Below the pieces are notes generated by a model, which worked only from the letters and a program-made list of their open reading frames with translations, ran no database searches and was not told the origin of the DNA. A program made the translations under genes and the position numbers. A DNA stretch of 64,000 nucleotides from Haliotis asinina (Eukaryota > Mollusca > Gastropoda > Lepetellida > Haliotidae). Below, one piece after another: positions 47,226 through 62,200 of the stretch (positions are counted from its first letter, which is position 1; each line of letters opens with the position of its first letter). The stretch is from positions 58,304,843 through 58,368,842 of the forward strand of contig NC_090282.1 in the NCBI RefSeq assembly GCF_037392515.1, in the 5' to 3' direction.

Positions 47226-50200
47226 ATGGCGTCCACCTGCCAAATTGATGTGCTAGAAAAGAGAATTGAAAGGCTTGAAGCTCTCGTTTTCGGTAACGCT
47301 GATAAAGATGCGTTATACCCAAAGGTACATGACGATATGAGATTAGTTATGTTTGTGTATTTTATGTAATTATCCACTTTACAGCATGATGAGTGATGTC
47401 TGTGATGTAAATTAGCAACTATCTAGATCGACATTAGTACGTTCTGAATATTCACCGTTTTTCTTATATGAGTTACGGTGGAAGTCTTTTAAGCATGTTA
47501 AGTGGAAGCAAACATGGATGTGCATATGTTATTTATACCGTTGAAAACACGGGGCCATTTATTTCACATTGCTAAATTTAGCATGCTTCTTGAATGAGTT
47601 TCTGTCTATGATCTTTGAAAGTGTAAGACATTCGCCCGTATCCCCCTGAATTTTAATGATGAAGACAAAATATGTATGCGTCATACAGTAGATAGCTTTC
47701 ACACGAACATTATAGTGTATTCCTAGTTCAAAAGGTTAATTGAATGTTTCTAAAGTCAGTCAAGTTTGACACAATTTTGATTTTCCTTTTCAAACCAAGC
47801 TAAGATGGGTTGACAACAATCCATACTTTAACATAAAAACTTACTGCAGATAGGTGTCATAATGCAGTCAGTTGTGTGATCAGAATTGAATGGTGTCATC
47901 TAGCTTGTGACGTACCATTATTAGTTACGCCATGTTTTGAAAGGGTGTATGGAACTGTAAGATCCTTGCAATTCCATATTTCCTGAGGTGCAAGGAAATA
48001 CAGAATTTACAAGAATCTTCCAGTCCCGTACACCCTTTCAAAACACTTGTGTGATGCATGTATTTCCCTTAAAATCTGCTTATTTAGCTTATCTTTAAAG
48101 AACATCCAACATTCAGCAGATGCAAAATGTTTTGCCGTCATCTTTCCTAAACGATCATAAAGGCATGGTTTATAATAAAAATGATGAAATTTGAGGTTTT
48201 ATTAAACGAAATTGTGAAATACTTTTATTGACACAAGCAAAGATAAAAAAATATATTTTGTTGCTTTTTTAATACTCATAACTGTATATGCCAGCTCTAA
48301 ATTTTTGAGGTGATCAGCCATTTGGCAGCCACATTTCATCTAAGGTCAAGGTCATTTGTCCAAGCTGTGTTATGTGTCAAAGGACAGATTTGACAGTGTG
48401 TATGGTTCGTGCACCCTGACAAGTACACCTACATGGTTTTGTATGCTTTTGGTATCAACCAATCAGGATTTGACAAAATTATCTTAAGGGTAATAAATTA
48501 CCATGTGCATATTTGTAATATCATATCCGTGCACTAAGTTTATGTTCATGATTTTTGTGGCAATGGGAATTGTATTTTTTTTTAATTAGACAATAAGAAT
48601 GGCATTGTATGATACATAGGTTATCACACTTAAGTGTTTTAGGATAGTTAATATAATGCTTTAGGAATAAAGACACCACAAACAGCTAGTGTCTAGTAAT
48701 ATCAGGAATGGTTAGCGATTATGATGTCATCGCAGACCTCATGTAGCAATGGAACAATCAAACCTGTCATATATTAAAGACCCGCCATATGCATATATAT
48801 TAGGTAATATGATTTGATTTAAGGGGGATATGTGTGCAATATGTTTGACATAAAAACAAGCAAATACTGAATCAGACACATCCAAAGTTCCAGTTGCAAA
48901 AAGATGCTGATCGCTAAGGAAAGTACAAGCCAAGGAAAATATGTTACCAATTGTTTTTAATTCAGATGATGATACAGCATTTTAATTTTTATGTAAGGTT
49001 TGAATTTCAATGATTTGATGAATTAAAGATTATCTGAATGTCTTTTTACAGATCTGTTTCTAATACTAACATGAGCAGTGGGAATCTAGTTTTGGAAATA
49101 TGGCATGCATAGGTGATAAATGACAGCTACCCATAAATAACAGCATGTTCACCATAGAAAAGACCAAAATTTTATGTGTGTGCATAATTAATTTTTATTT
49201 TCAGTAAATATGCATCCATAAATGAAACCACTGTGCTTATGTTATTCTCTTTGTTATAAACGACATTATGGTTTTGATATTCCTGCAGGTTGAGGGTGGC
49301 GACTGGGATTTTGGTGGGGTCGGATGGGAATGGATAAGAGCCATTATACGTTTTTGTCGTTTGTCATCAAAAGATACAATTGTTCAGGTTTTGTTCTTAA
49401 TATATGTGTCAAGTGACATAGGCAACTCAGTTGTAAGTCGACTGTTGTAAATCTGCACATTGTTTGTAAATTTGTGAGAATTTAGAATTTTATTGCCTGC
49501 TATTGACTTGGAAATAAAAAATTCTTTTTCCAGCGATGGAAGCATCAGCTGTAAGTGTCCCCTTAACAAGCATAAACCAAACAGAGGTCCATTTTGTGCT
49601 GACCTGTTGTCACTTGTGGCTAGATCATTTAGTTGAGGGTCAAAATTGACTTTCAGTTTCACATGCAGAAATGAGAATTGATAGGTCTCATGAGTGGTGA
49701 TCAATTGGGTTATCATGATTCATGAATATGTTTACATTAAGTTTTAATCGATTGCGTGTGATAAAAGTATGGCATGTGACTTGTTGGGCCTTGTCATGAT
49801 TTAATGTGCTTTGAAGCATTTTTGAACTGTTGGGCATCTCAAAATTTGAAAAAATAGACGTTAATACACACAACTACAGGAAAGCCTGTGGTTAGGATTC
49901 ATGAATATGTTTACATTAAGTTTTAATCGATTGCGTGTGATAAAAGCATAGCATGTGACTTGTTGGGCCTTGTCATGATTTAATGTACTTTGAAGCATTT
50001 TTGAACTGTTGGGCATCTCAAAATTTTAAAAAATAGATGTTATACACACAACTACAGGAAAGCCTGTGGTTAGGATTAAATTTAAACTTGTCGATTAACA
50101 TGACTAATGGGATTAAAAAGTCAGGATCTGTAATTTGTCATTAATATGTGTCAATGTGTGAAAGTCGCATAGTTTGATATGCACAAATTCAACCCCAGGA

Positions 50201-53200
50201 TTGTTGGTCCAGGCTTCATTATCTACAAATTACAATACAGCTTCAATACTGCTAAGGTTATATAACAAACCAGTGAAGAGTCAGGTTAGAATCAGCAGCC
50301 TATGTTTGATGTAAAATGCGACTAACGGGATGGGGTGGTCAGGTTGGCTAACTTGGTTGACACATGTCATCGTATCCCATTTGCAATGATCAGTGTTCGT
50401 GCTGTTGATCACAGGAATATCTGGTTCTGACTTGATTATTCATTGATCGCCACCATAGAGCCTGATAATTACTGGGTTTGGCTTTAAGCAACAAACCAAC
50501 CAACCAACAGTAAACAACAAATGAAAATAGAACGTAGAGAGGATAATCCGTTGTCTTTTTTTTGTTCCAGAATTGTATGTTTCAAATGTTTCTCACACTG
50601 ACTGTGTTGCTTTGTTTTTAGACATCTTTTTCTCATAACAGACGAATAATCCAGATATTTTGTGTGAGACGATTTCATTTTTATTGCTTCAGTCAGGTAT
50701 ATTAAAAACAAAAAAAGTTACAAAGTACACATGTATTTCCGTTTTGTACCTGGTTGCCATAGCATTTTCATGACGTTCAATTTTCAGTGACAAAAATACC
50801 CTGCCAAACTGTGGAGTTCAATTACATTCATAATGCTTCCATATTACCTATGACGACGAACATATTGCGGTTCATATTTTTCATAAGATACCATAGGGCA
50901 AAATATCACTTTGTCATGGTAACATGACATCAAGAACAATGCCATGATGCCACAGTTTTTCTGTGACGTTGCATTCTACGTGTGGTGACGACTGATAGCC
51001 AGCCCATGTTTGAATTTAGATTTTCCTTGAAGTTTAAGACTTCATTAATGAAAAGAATATTATATTCGTGCCAATAACAGACTATGTTTACGACACTCGT
51101 GCCTAAATATTGATATGTCCCTCGCTCTCACTCAGGAAATACCGACATTTAGGCTCTCCTGTCGTAAACATAGTATGTTATGGGCATAAATATAATATCT
51201 TCTATTTATCATGTTTATGGTCACTGTACCATAGAATGTCTGAGACAAAAGCAGGAAGACAATGATTTGTTTGTCATTGAGGTAATGTTGAAGGAAGCAA
51301 GATATGATGTGTTGTAATTTTGAATATCAGATTCCCCTTATTTTGCAATTAAGTCTTTCTTGAAAACAATAATCAGCTTGTATTTGATGTTGGCTTAAAC
51401 TGCTTGCTTTATGATCTGATCCTGTGTAAATTACTTCTCAGTCCTTGATCTGTGACACTGGTATGAGAAGTATCATAGTTCTGTTATGAAACGCTGAATG
51501 ATGCAGGGGTGATGTGGTGGCATACTGGATAAAGCTTTCACTCATCATGCTGAAAATGGGTTTGATTCCCCACATGGGTGAAATGTGTGAATCTCATTCT
51601 TGGTTTACCTTGCATGCTATGGCTGGAATAATGCTTCAGTGGAAGTGAAACCATGCTCAAATACCTCAATAATTGTTAAACCTGTGAAAAAGCGTTTTGA
51701 GCTTTCTTAACATTTATTTTTAAATATGATTTTTTGAAGTATTAAATATTTGATATTATGATAAATAATAATGGCCATTTATACAGCACCTGTTCCAAAC
51801 ACTTGTGCTTGCTCATAGTGCTAACACATTATTATCCCGGATAACCCAAGCTGCCTGTTAGGCGCTAGAAGGTTATAGTCATATGACTTATCTGACCGGG
51901 TACCCATTTTCAGCTCATTCTCAAATGAACCTTGTAAAGAAAATTATATTTTTTCCACTATGAGTGGGTGAGGAAAGAAATAACATTCTGGCATATGTTT
52001 TTATGACATGCTGTTCGAGATGGTCAGAGTGAAAAAAAAAATGAGAATTACCACCTTACTGTCCTTTGATTACTCTTCCTGTTATCTCATTATCCTCATT
52101 GTGTCTTGTTCATGTCACATGTATGTGCATGCAGCCTGATTAACTTGTGTTTGTTTCCTTGTTTTCTTGTCACAGGATTCCAGCCTAGGTCCACAGGTAA
52201 AACACAGCTTGTCTTGCTTCACATGCTTGTTGCTTGCACAGTCACCTCACTAACCCAGCTTCTCCACAGTGTAAGGCCTGTAAGTCTCATGAGGCACTAC
52301 TTTGTTCCTAAGCTGGCTCCTCTCTCCATTTCCGCAAGCAAACGTGCGATATGTGAGATGTTGCCCAGCTGACACTGGTACTAGATTTCCGGTGACAAGC
52401 ATGTATTAAAAATACAGCTCTGGTTCCAAATTGTGCAACTGACAAATATGACTTCACTAGAATGGACCAAGTGTACAACCATGTTTGGCTGTCACAGCTG
52501 TTCATAGTTGGCTAATTTGGGATGGTTAGATCAGAAATTTGTTACCCTGCAACTGAAAGGATTATTGGTTCCTTACTGTCAACAGTTTGAAAAGGTATAA
52601 AACATAGTTTGTCTCCGGAATTACAAAGGTCATTTGAAGTGCCATGATGTACTTACAGGCCCTATTGGTATGTTAGCAGAAGTTATGTGAAATATCTTCA
52701 TTAGGCCACAACAAATGACTATTTACTACATTGTTTTATGTTTAAAAGCCAATGAATTGTAAAAAAACAAATTTTGTCAGAAAGGACATCAGGAGTATTG
52801 TGGAATTTTAATCAGATGAGTGGGGCAATGGTGATGGGCTTGTACTTTGTCTTCTGTGTTTGGTTTAATCACCTGCGTAAATCTGTCAGGATTTCCATCA
52901 AGATTCTTTCTCAACACTAACACAGTAATGATAGGTTTGTTAGATAAATTCCTTGTTTCTCGTTACCAACCTGAATCACTGGGGTAATTTCTTCCTGTAG
53001 ATGCTAATATTAAATTGACATTTCCCTGAAGAGTGAGTGAGAGTGGATTGGGTAGTCTAGTGGTTGAAGTGTTCGCATGTTAAGCCAAAGACCAAGGTTT
53101 GATTCCCCACATTGGTACGTGTGAAGACCATTTTTGGTGTTCCTTTGCCATGATATTGATGGACTATTGCTAGAAGCGGCATAAAACCCAACTCACTCAC

Positions 53201-56200
53201 TCACTCACGTGTAGCATATGTCATACATCAAAGCCTACCACACTTACTTTGTACTCTCAGAACATTCTATATTATCACCATGGAAATTCATTGTTGTTCA
53301 CAACTGAAATACAAGAACATGATGAATGGTAGGAGAGGTCATATTGAACATTAGAACAGATTTTACGTTTATCAATTTTGTAATGTAGTATTAAAGTCAA
53401 GATAAATAATAACTTCCTCCCAATCTTATCCCGTATATCTTCAGGGCTTGCGTTTCAGAAAGACGGGTCCAAAACCAGACATTGTGACAAAGTCCCAAGA
53501 AACAAGGATATTTATTTTACTTGCCTGATGGAGTAATCTGAGATTTATGTTCGTTAAACACCTCAATTTGAGTTTTGTGTGTGACTTGTTTGCAGTTTCC
53601 TTTAGTTTTATGCAGCTTTGTTTGTCTGAAATGAACTAATTTGATGTGGCCTTTAACTAATATGTTTAGCAAAGTATGTTACCAATATGACAATGTATAG
53701 CACATTATGAATCTTACTAACGGGGCTGGTCTGTCTTGTATTACAATGAATACATAGTACCATGTGTAACGATTGGGGTGTTCATTAACAGGACGTCTCT
53801 TTGGGTGATACAATTTCACTGTTAGTTTACCACAATTAAGTTAATGACATAGATAGTATTCTTGTGGGACAAGTGAAGAAAGTCTTTACGTGCTAAGTGA
53901 CAGTATTTTGTGATACATGTTACAACTACTAAGATAGCATAAACCTATCGCATGATAACAGATACTTATATATTGCTTGTGATTATACACAGATGAGGAC
54001 TTTACTCTCTTGGGCATCCTCGATATCTCCAGTGTATACGTTCCAATAAATCTCCATTGCACCCAGGATGATACATCTATGGCTCAGCCAGATAGTTTTA
54101 TTACATCCCTTTGCTGGCACCGCATTCTCACTGTAGCCAGTTAGCTACCATTAAGTTGCTGTTACATCTGAGCTTGCCAGTGTTAACAAAGATAACTGCA
54201 AAGGTTTGTCCCTAGTGCGACTAAGATTTTTGGGAAATCATACTGACAAATTGACAGGTCCAAAACTTTTTAAGAAATCGCAAGAACTCCTCCTCTTTCA
54301 GAGTACCTCTACATCATTTGTGTTGCCAACTTAAATCGGATAGTGACTGATACGCTCAACAACTTCCCACAGTAGACACCTGGGCCTCCTTTCACAAAGC
54401 ACTATGGTGATTGTAAGTCACCAAGGTAGCCTTAGTACAGTGTTAAAGAATGGGAGTTGAGGTTAACCTTAGTAAAACTTAGTAATGGTTGCTTTCTGAA
54501 AGGACTCCCTGACTGAATTAAAAGCCAGCAAAGGAATGTAATAAATTCATAGCTGAGCCGTAGATGCATCCAGGGCACAGTGGAGATTTATTGGAACATA
54601 TATCCTGGTGATATGGTTGGCGTTTCTCAGGCTGTGTCATGTGTACTACTGTTTGGAATTGGTCAAAATCTCTTAATTGATGACTGTTTCATTACAACCG
54701 ATCATAGAAAATAATTGGTTAACATCATGTATCAAATTTTCCTTTTATGTTTGTTAATAGACAGAAGTTTGCATTTGCAAATTTCAAGATTCTAAAGGAT
54801 TGCTGGTATCCTGGGAACATAAATGTCCTGGAATATTTAAGATAATTCAGTCTTGGAATGAATTTGTAGCGCTTATGACATGTATATTTGACGACAGACA
54901 AAAACAACCTTGTGAAAAATATTGCTTATACACACGTGTGTATCAAATTGTTTGTGTTTGGTCATGAGTAAACATGATGAATTGATTGGTCATTTCGTCA
55001 GTGTGACCAGTCTTTATTATTTCACTTAATCACCACTAGAGAGTACTTCTCTTTTTGTTTCCTCTGAATCAGTGGTGGCATTGTTACCTAAGTGTGCTTC
55101 ATAACATTTTCCAGTTGGGGATTTAGACATTTGCTTGTCGTAACAAGGATCTGTTTTTGAGTACAAAATGTGAAGCCCATTCTTGGTATCCCTCATTTAT
55201 ATTTTGATGAACTTTTTGGGAAAAAAAACATTTCCAATCGTACTCACTTCCATCACAAGTTGTTTTGCCTAGATGCATAATCGTAGCAGTTGTAATATTG
55301 TATGAATTTCCTAGAATGATAATCATGATAATTGTAATACTGTATGAGCTGCCCAGAATGGTAATCATGATAATAGCAATGCTGTATGACTTGCATCAAA
55401 TGTTAACCGTGATTATTGTAATATTGAATGATCAGGCTTTGTTGACTGCATGTTAACCTCCAATTCATCAGTCATTTGGAGTCAGTAATTGGGCACCCCT
55501 TATAAGCAAAATGGGACTATGGGGTAACTCAGTGGTAAAAGCGTCTGCTCCTCATACCTAATGTCCAGGTTCGATTCCCCACATGGGTACAAAGTGTTAA
55601 GTCCATTTTTGGTGTCCACCACCGTGATATTGCTGGAGTATTGCTTAAAGCAGGGCAAAACCATATACTCTCATTCACAGTGATTGAAAATATTATTGTG
55701 GCAGATGTTTGACTTAATCAACAATGTCGCCCAACCTTTTTTTCCTGTCTATCTTAGTGTTGGGAATTAGTTGAAATCTCATAAGTGATGACTGGTTCAT
55801 TGCCAACGAGCAATCGTAAAAAAAAAAAATTGGTTGGCATCATTTTTCATTATTTCCTATTCAGGTTGTTATTGAAGATAAGTATAATGTGGTTCTCTGT
55901 TTTGGGGTGGTGTTTTTTGTTGTATTTAGAACTTTGCATCTGGTGTAAAATGAAATTTGCTACTTGAAAGGAATGACAAATATACCATGGATGTAAACTT
56001 CCTGGAAATAAATTGCAAGAGATATGCATTCAGTAAATGAAGTGAGTTTTCTGGAATGTAAACATGTTTTCAAGCCTTGACAGCTTCTAAGATATGTTCC
56101 ATTGTCAAGTGTTCAAGACACTACACTAAAGAGCAGTTCCAAAATAGCTTTTTTCTCAAGTGTGGATTGATTGCTTGGTGGTTTGTTTCAGTTAATCTTA

Positions 56201-59200
56201 CCACAACTAGTGTCTCTTCAAGACAGGGATTATAAAACAGACCAGACAATGTATTATGTCCCACTCAGCCTTACTTTCTATTGTAACAAAATATAGAAAC
56301 TTTCACACTACTGGTTAGAAAGCTCTACTTATGCAACCTTACAGGGAGATGTTCTCTGATATTCATGGAAACAGGTATCACATCAGAGGAATACAAATTG
56401 CAAGATTTGATAGAGATGGTTGATTATTCTCTCATTTTCTTATGAAGTAAAGAATTTCCCAGCGTTTGAAACTATTATCTCAGAATTGCCATGGCTGATT
56501 TTACTGTGAGCTACCTCAATTATAATGTATTAAGTACATATCATGGTATTTGTAACCCCAATTTTAAACTTTATATACCTGAAAACAAAAGAATATATAA
56601 ACACCATAAAACCAGCTGTGATACTGCCAGCTCTTGCAGGATTCAAATGAAACAGAGTGTTAAGTAGACTTGGAGTTGGTAAAGTGTCTCCCAGTAGGTC
56701 ATTCCAGTTTGAACAGCAGCATGCAGAGTATCATAGTGATATCCAGGTGTGTAGCATGCCATATTTGTAGGTTACAAAGCTTCATACAAAGCTACAGTAT
56801 TGAGCTCTTTCCCAACCTTTTAGCATCAATACATGTGTAAGCCCACACTTTTTTTCTTTATTATGGCATCAGACCCCATCTTCCATCCCACTACACATTC
56901 TTCTGTAAATGCAAAAATCTTAGATGTTGAATCCTATGTCATCTTTGAATAGTTTGGGCCAAACCAGGAACTACTTAGTTTTAGGATACATGGATGTAAT
57001 ATGTGGACACAACAGATTTTTAGCCAAGTTTCACATATGGGATTCTTGACAACTGTTTCCATCTGTTATAAAAATTGAGTGATTCTTCGGATTACCTGAA
57101 ACACACGAAATCCTTTTTGCATAGAAGGTACAAACAACAAAGAACTTTGGCTTGTCATGGTTAATGCTTTATGTGTCCCTAATGGTAACCCTGTCATCAA
57201 CACTGGTGATTTTTAAACGGTTGATTGTTGGTGATTTGTTTTGCTGTTAGCTGAATGTAGGTGGGTGCATGGGTGGTCCCGGTGGCAATTCAGGTTTGGA
57301 ATAGATCCCAAGGCACCTAGGTTTGTTGTGCATGATAAATTAAGGGATGGAGTGATCAGACTTTGTGACATACTTGATTGTCAAGTCTCATGTCCTGATG
57401 GTGAGGGTATTGCTGATAATTTGATAAGGTTTGTCTGGCCCAGATGAAATAGCTCTTGCATCGAGAAAACAAAAAAATGATCTATCAAGTAGAGTATTAG
57501 ATAAGAAATACATAGAAGTTTAATTTGTTTTCAAAATAAACATTCTTGTACAAAAAGAGGGGAAAAACCCAACTGATTACTGCGATATTGACATGTTAAG
57601 TAAATGTTTATTGTGTGAATGAATGAAGTGCTCTGTCTGACATCATTGAGGATCTTTGACGCCTAGGTTAGACAAAAAGTACCGGCATTTGACGTAGGTC
57701 CTATAGACCCTGAGGACAGAAATGATCAGTGTCGTATGGCAGTCTGACTATTTTTCATAGCCGTGATAAACACATATCACAAATGTCATTTTTGATACTT
57801 AAGTCCATGATTCATCGTATGGCACAGAAGAAAACAAATTGAAGTTGACGTCAAACAACATGTTATTTTTTTCATGTATGGGACAACTGGAAGCTCAGGC
57901 TTTCTGTGTGTTTTGTTTTCTTTTTTGTGAAAAACAAACTTGATAGACTATGAAATCATCATCATAACAGCAGGTGGGAATGTATTTGTGAATATGTGTT
58001 GTATATAGTTGTTTTCCACTTGTCACTGCCTTAACTTACAAGTTGGGTAGACAAAAGAGTCATGACCTGAAATAATTCTCTTTGGTTATCTTCCATTGAA
58101 GGTGATATGTTCGCCATTGTTCGCACATCCATAAAGCAAGTGACACAACTCCTAAACCTTGTCTATCAATGCTACATCAAGGAATTTAGTTAAAATCTAA
58201 CAAAATATTCAACAATTTGTACTTGGTCATGTGAAATTGACTGAAAATCACTGGAAAATGTCTGACTGCATATGGGCAAGAAGACTTGTACAAGAATGTG
58301 TTCATTTGTTTTGAAATAATAGCAAATGATGGTTGTCACATACCTGTGAAGATCTGAGTTAGAATTGATCTTCAGTAACCCCATGCTTGTCGTAAGAGGT
58401 GACTAATGGGATCAGGTGGTTAGGCTCGCTGACATGGTTGACACATGCTATCGTAGATCAATGTTCATGCCATTGTCTGGTCCAGACTCAATTGCCTACA
58501 GACTGCTGTCATAAAGCTGGAATGTTGTGATCAATGTGGAGTTATGGGTACCAAATTCACAATAGCATATATATCACATTATTTCCATCCTCGATATCTC
58601 CAGGGTATACGTTCCGATAAGTCTCCACTTTACCCTGGACGCATCTACGGCTCTGCCAGATAAATTTATTACCTCCCTTTGCTGGTTCAGCCTTCTCACA
58701 GTAGCCAATCAGCTAGGCCGCCGTTATAACCGAGCTTGCCAGTGTCAACAAAGGTAGCGGTCGCAACTGCAAAGGTTTGCTCGCAGTGCTTCCCAGATTT
58801 TAAGGAAATCATATAAATTGACAGGTCCGAAACTTTAAAACAACATATGCAAGAAAGCCTTCTACCTCTTCCAGAGAACCTCTGCATGGTTTCTGTTGAC
58901 AAGTATAATTGGTTAGATAATTCAAAAAATGAAAGTGAGTTGTGATTGGTTCGCTCAACTTCCCAGCGTAGACACCTGACTGGATCAAAAGACAGTCAAG
59001 GGAGGTAATAAATTTATCGGACAGAGCCGTAGATGCGTCCAGGGTAATGTGGAGACTTATCGGAACGTATACCCTGGAGACATCGAGGATGCATTATTTA
59101 GTGTGTAGTTACTTTTACTTTTGAGTATATATGTCCACTGTTAATGATTATGGTAATATTTGAATTTTAATGATGGGTTAAACTTTGCCAGGATATGGTC

Positions 59201-62200
59201 GTTAAATTGATAAAAGTGGCTTAAAACCCAATATAGTGATTCACTCACACCGAGAAATTGAACTCTGTGATGGTTTTATGCCTAAAGGTTTGCGGTACAT
59301 CACACGATATGTTCGTTGTCCATGGTAGCAGTGAGATTTTATGTGTTCCTTGTGGATTTTCATCATCCCTCATCAAAAGTGTGATTGTTAGGCTGACTTA
59401 AAAAATTTTTCATGCAGTTTATCAGGTAATTTTGATAGAACATGTATTTTTCTCTTGAACTAGAGTGGATTAGAATCAGACACTTATTATGAACCCAGAT
59501 TCCAGATAGCTATATGTTCACTGACTGATTCATAATTGTAACTGTTAAGGGAAAAAACAGATTGTTAAGAGAAGAATATGACTAAATACGTTTCTAGTTA
59601 GAAACTGCCCAAATATGACATCACTTTCAGAAGCTTGTTATGTCATCATGTAGGCCATGTTTAGCAAAACATGTTTAGTAACATCTGGACTGGATTGACA
59701 TTTGACTCCGACATCAGACTGTGGCTATACATGTAAATGTCAAAAAGTGTCGTGTAACAATATACATGGAATATTGGAAATGTTCTGGAATGTAATAATG
59801 TCATTGATGTGTGGACAAATCACTAACTGGAAGGTCGATTTAGTGTTGTTTCATTTTAAAACATGTTGTGGCAATTTTCCACGGCAGCGAGAACCCCCTG
59901 GTGATCCCAATGGTGTGTGTAGTGGTGATTTTGTCTCAGCTTGCATGTTGTTGTCTGGAAACCCATTTTGTGGGCATGACACCATGATGCCCTGCACAGC
60001 TTACCTTGCACAACACTTTACAACCTGCTGGATATTGTCATGGGTGTCATGTACAATCCAAAGATGTCAAGTCTTTGAATGGTATTTAGCAGTAATACTC
60101 ACAAATGGGAATTATGTGGCTGTCAATTTATTATGACTGCCACTTTTTCAGGGTATATAGTTCCTCCTCCATCAGGTGAGATTGAAGACCATAAATTGTC
60201 TCTCATATGCTGTCATAACAATGAATATATGTTTCCAGTGTTCCCCAAAGACAGCTGTATAATGCCATGCTTTCATCATAATTCAGAGTATCTTTTCATT
60301 GTGTTATGGGGTAGCCAAGTGGTTATAGCTCTTGTTCATCATGAAGAAGATATAGGTTTGAATCCACACTTTAGTTTAATACAATGTGTGTATCCTATTT
60401 GTGGTGTACCCTGCAGTGATATTGCTGAAATATTGTTAAATGTAGCATAAAAAGTCACTTCTCATCACACGAAACACCTGGGTTTGATTCCCCACATAGG
60501 TACAATGTTTGAATTCAGTTTTTGGTGTATGTTGTTATATTGCTTGAATATAACCATACTCTCTGAGTCTATTATGTCAGATAAATTGTTTTATTAGTCT
60601 GCTATAGAACATTTCAAAACAAATTTGTCAGCCAGAAATAATGGATGAAATTCAGGGTGTTTTTGCTTGTGACTTTGAATAAATGGTTTATGCATTGGCT
60701 AGATGGGGACTTGAGAGACTTTGAAATGATTCATTTATTGTTTCTTATCATCATTATTGAAATCTTTACTTTTTTTTACAGTTTTGTGTGAGTTAATTAA
60801 TGTATGTTTGGTATGTTATCTGCAGATCACAAATGAATAGCTGTATGAATTTGACCTGAAGTTTCTCTGTTTGATGCAAACTAAGTTTTGGAATGCAGTT
60901 TATATATATGGAATCTGATTACAACAGAGAAAAATGTTGAAACAGTTTGTTTGGGATGGAGGAGGCATAAGTTCACAGTTTTCCAGGATATTAAACTGAA
61001 ATAGTCTTCTTTCTCAATACTTTATCTTGGAATCTGTTGAGAGATACTTAAAGTTGGCAGGTACTCATCCAAAATGCAGATATCTACCATGATAGCATCA
61101 CAGATATCTGCTGGTATGAAATTTTTTTTAGATCCTTGGCATTTCATATTTTTTGTTTGATATTTACTTACCGTGTTTATAGAGCCTTTAACTACAGACA
61201 AACTTTGCCTCCTTTCATAGTTTAGTAACCCTGGAAACCAAACTTGTATGTATTGTGTATTTACAATTGCTAGTCAAAAAAGGGGTGGGATTTTCATGGA
61301 GTTGACTGTATGTTTTAGACACTGCAACAGAAAACCAGGGATATTATTTTTTTAGTCTAAAGGTGATATTTAGGAAAACAGTTGTTTGGTTTTGTTCATG
61401 AAACTATATATGTTTTTTCTGTGTATATATGCAAGTATTGTTGAAATCAGACTCAAGAATTGAAGAATACAATTTAATGATCACATAATTCATCTGTCAT
61501 ATTGATACATAAACATACATATGAGGTTCATATTCATTGCATTAATGTATTGATTCATGTTTCATCATATTAATCATACATATTTCAGTCATTTCATCCT
61601 CACAACATAACCTATGTCTCTTCAAGCATGTGCATGCAGATAGATATTGACACACCTGCTCCAGGTGTGCTTTGGTGAGGCAGGTGTACAGCTGTATGGT
61701 GAAAGGTGTTGTATGATGTTTATTTCAGTGTATAGACAATTTGTCGAACATCCAGAGCAAGGTGGTAGCAGCTACAGCTGGTAGGAAGAAGATACCTAAA
61801 GCATATGAAAGACGTAAGTTTACCACGAGGCACATGATACATCCTATGCTGACCTCAAAAGTTGACTTGAGAATAGTGTTGGTTAAAATCTCATGATTCT
61901 CTACAACTGCTTCTTTAAAACTGATCAGTCATTGAAAATAGTTGGTCAGCATCATTTATCAAATTTTACTGTTTTGTTTGTGCACAAAAAAAAAAAAAAT
62001 AGTGAATAATGATAGAGAGAAAAACATGTAGTCCTTTGTTTCTGTTCTTGCAAATTCCACTAAATGCATTTGGAAATTTCAGATCTTTAAAGGATGACTA
62101 GTATGTTAGGAACATGAATTTCCTGGAATCTTAAAAGTTAAAGATAAATTCAATCATGACTTAAAACGAGCTTGTAGTTCTTATTAATGTAAAGTCAGTG

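Noticed and set aside
49268-49450. Tryptophan/glycine-rich frame with acceptor and donor-like borders
   Set aside because: Tempting as an exon (EGGDWDFGGVGWEW), but it has no counterpart in dynactin subunit 3 and no family recognised.
52106-52372. Exon-like frame after a CACAG acceptor in DCTN3 intron 1
   Set aside because: It matches nothing in dynactin subunit 3, and the listed exons already join in phase without it.
57241-57447. 68-codon frame in DCTN3 intron 1
   Set aside because: No domain; it may be an old repeat fragment, but I could not match it to a family in this window.
59702-60136. 144-codon open frame on + in DCTN3 intron 1
   Set aside because: Cysteine-rich by chance reading; no known fold, no signal peptide and no flanking splice signals.
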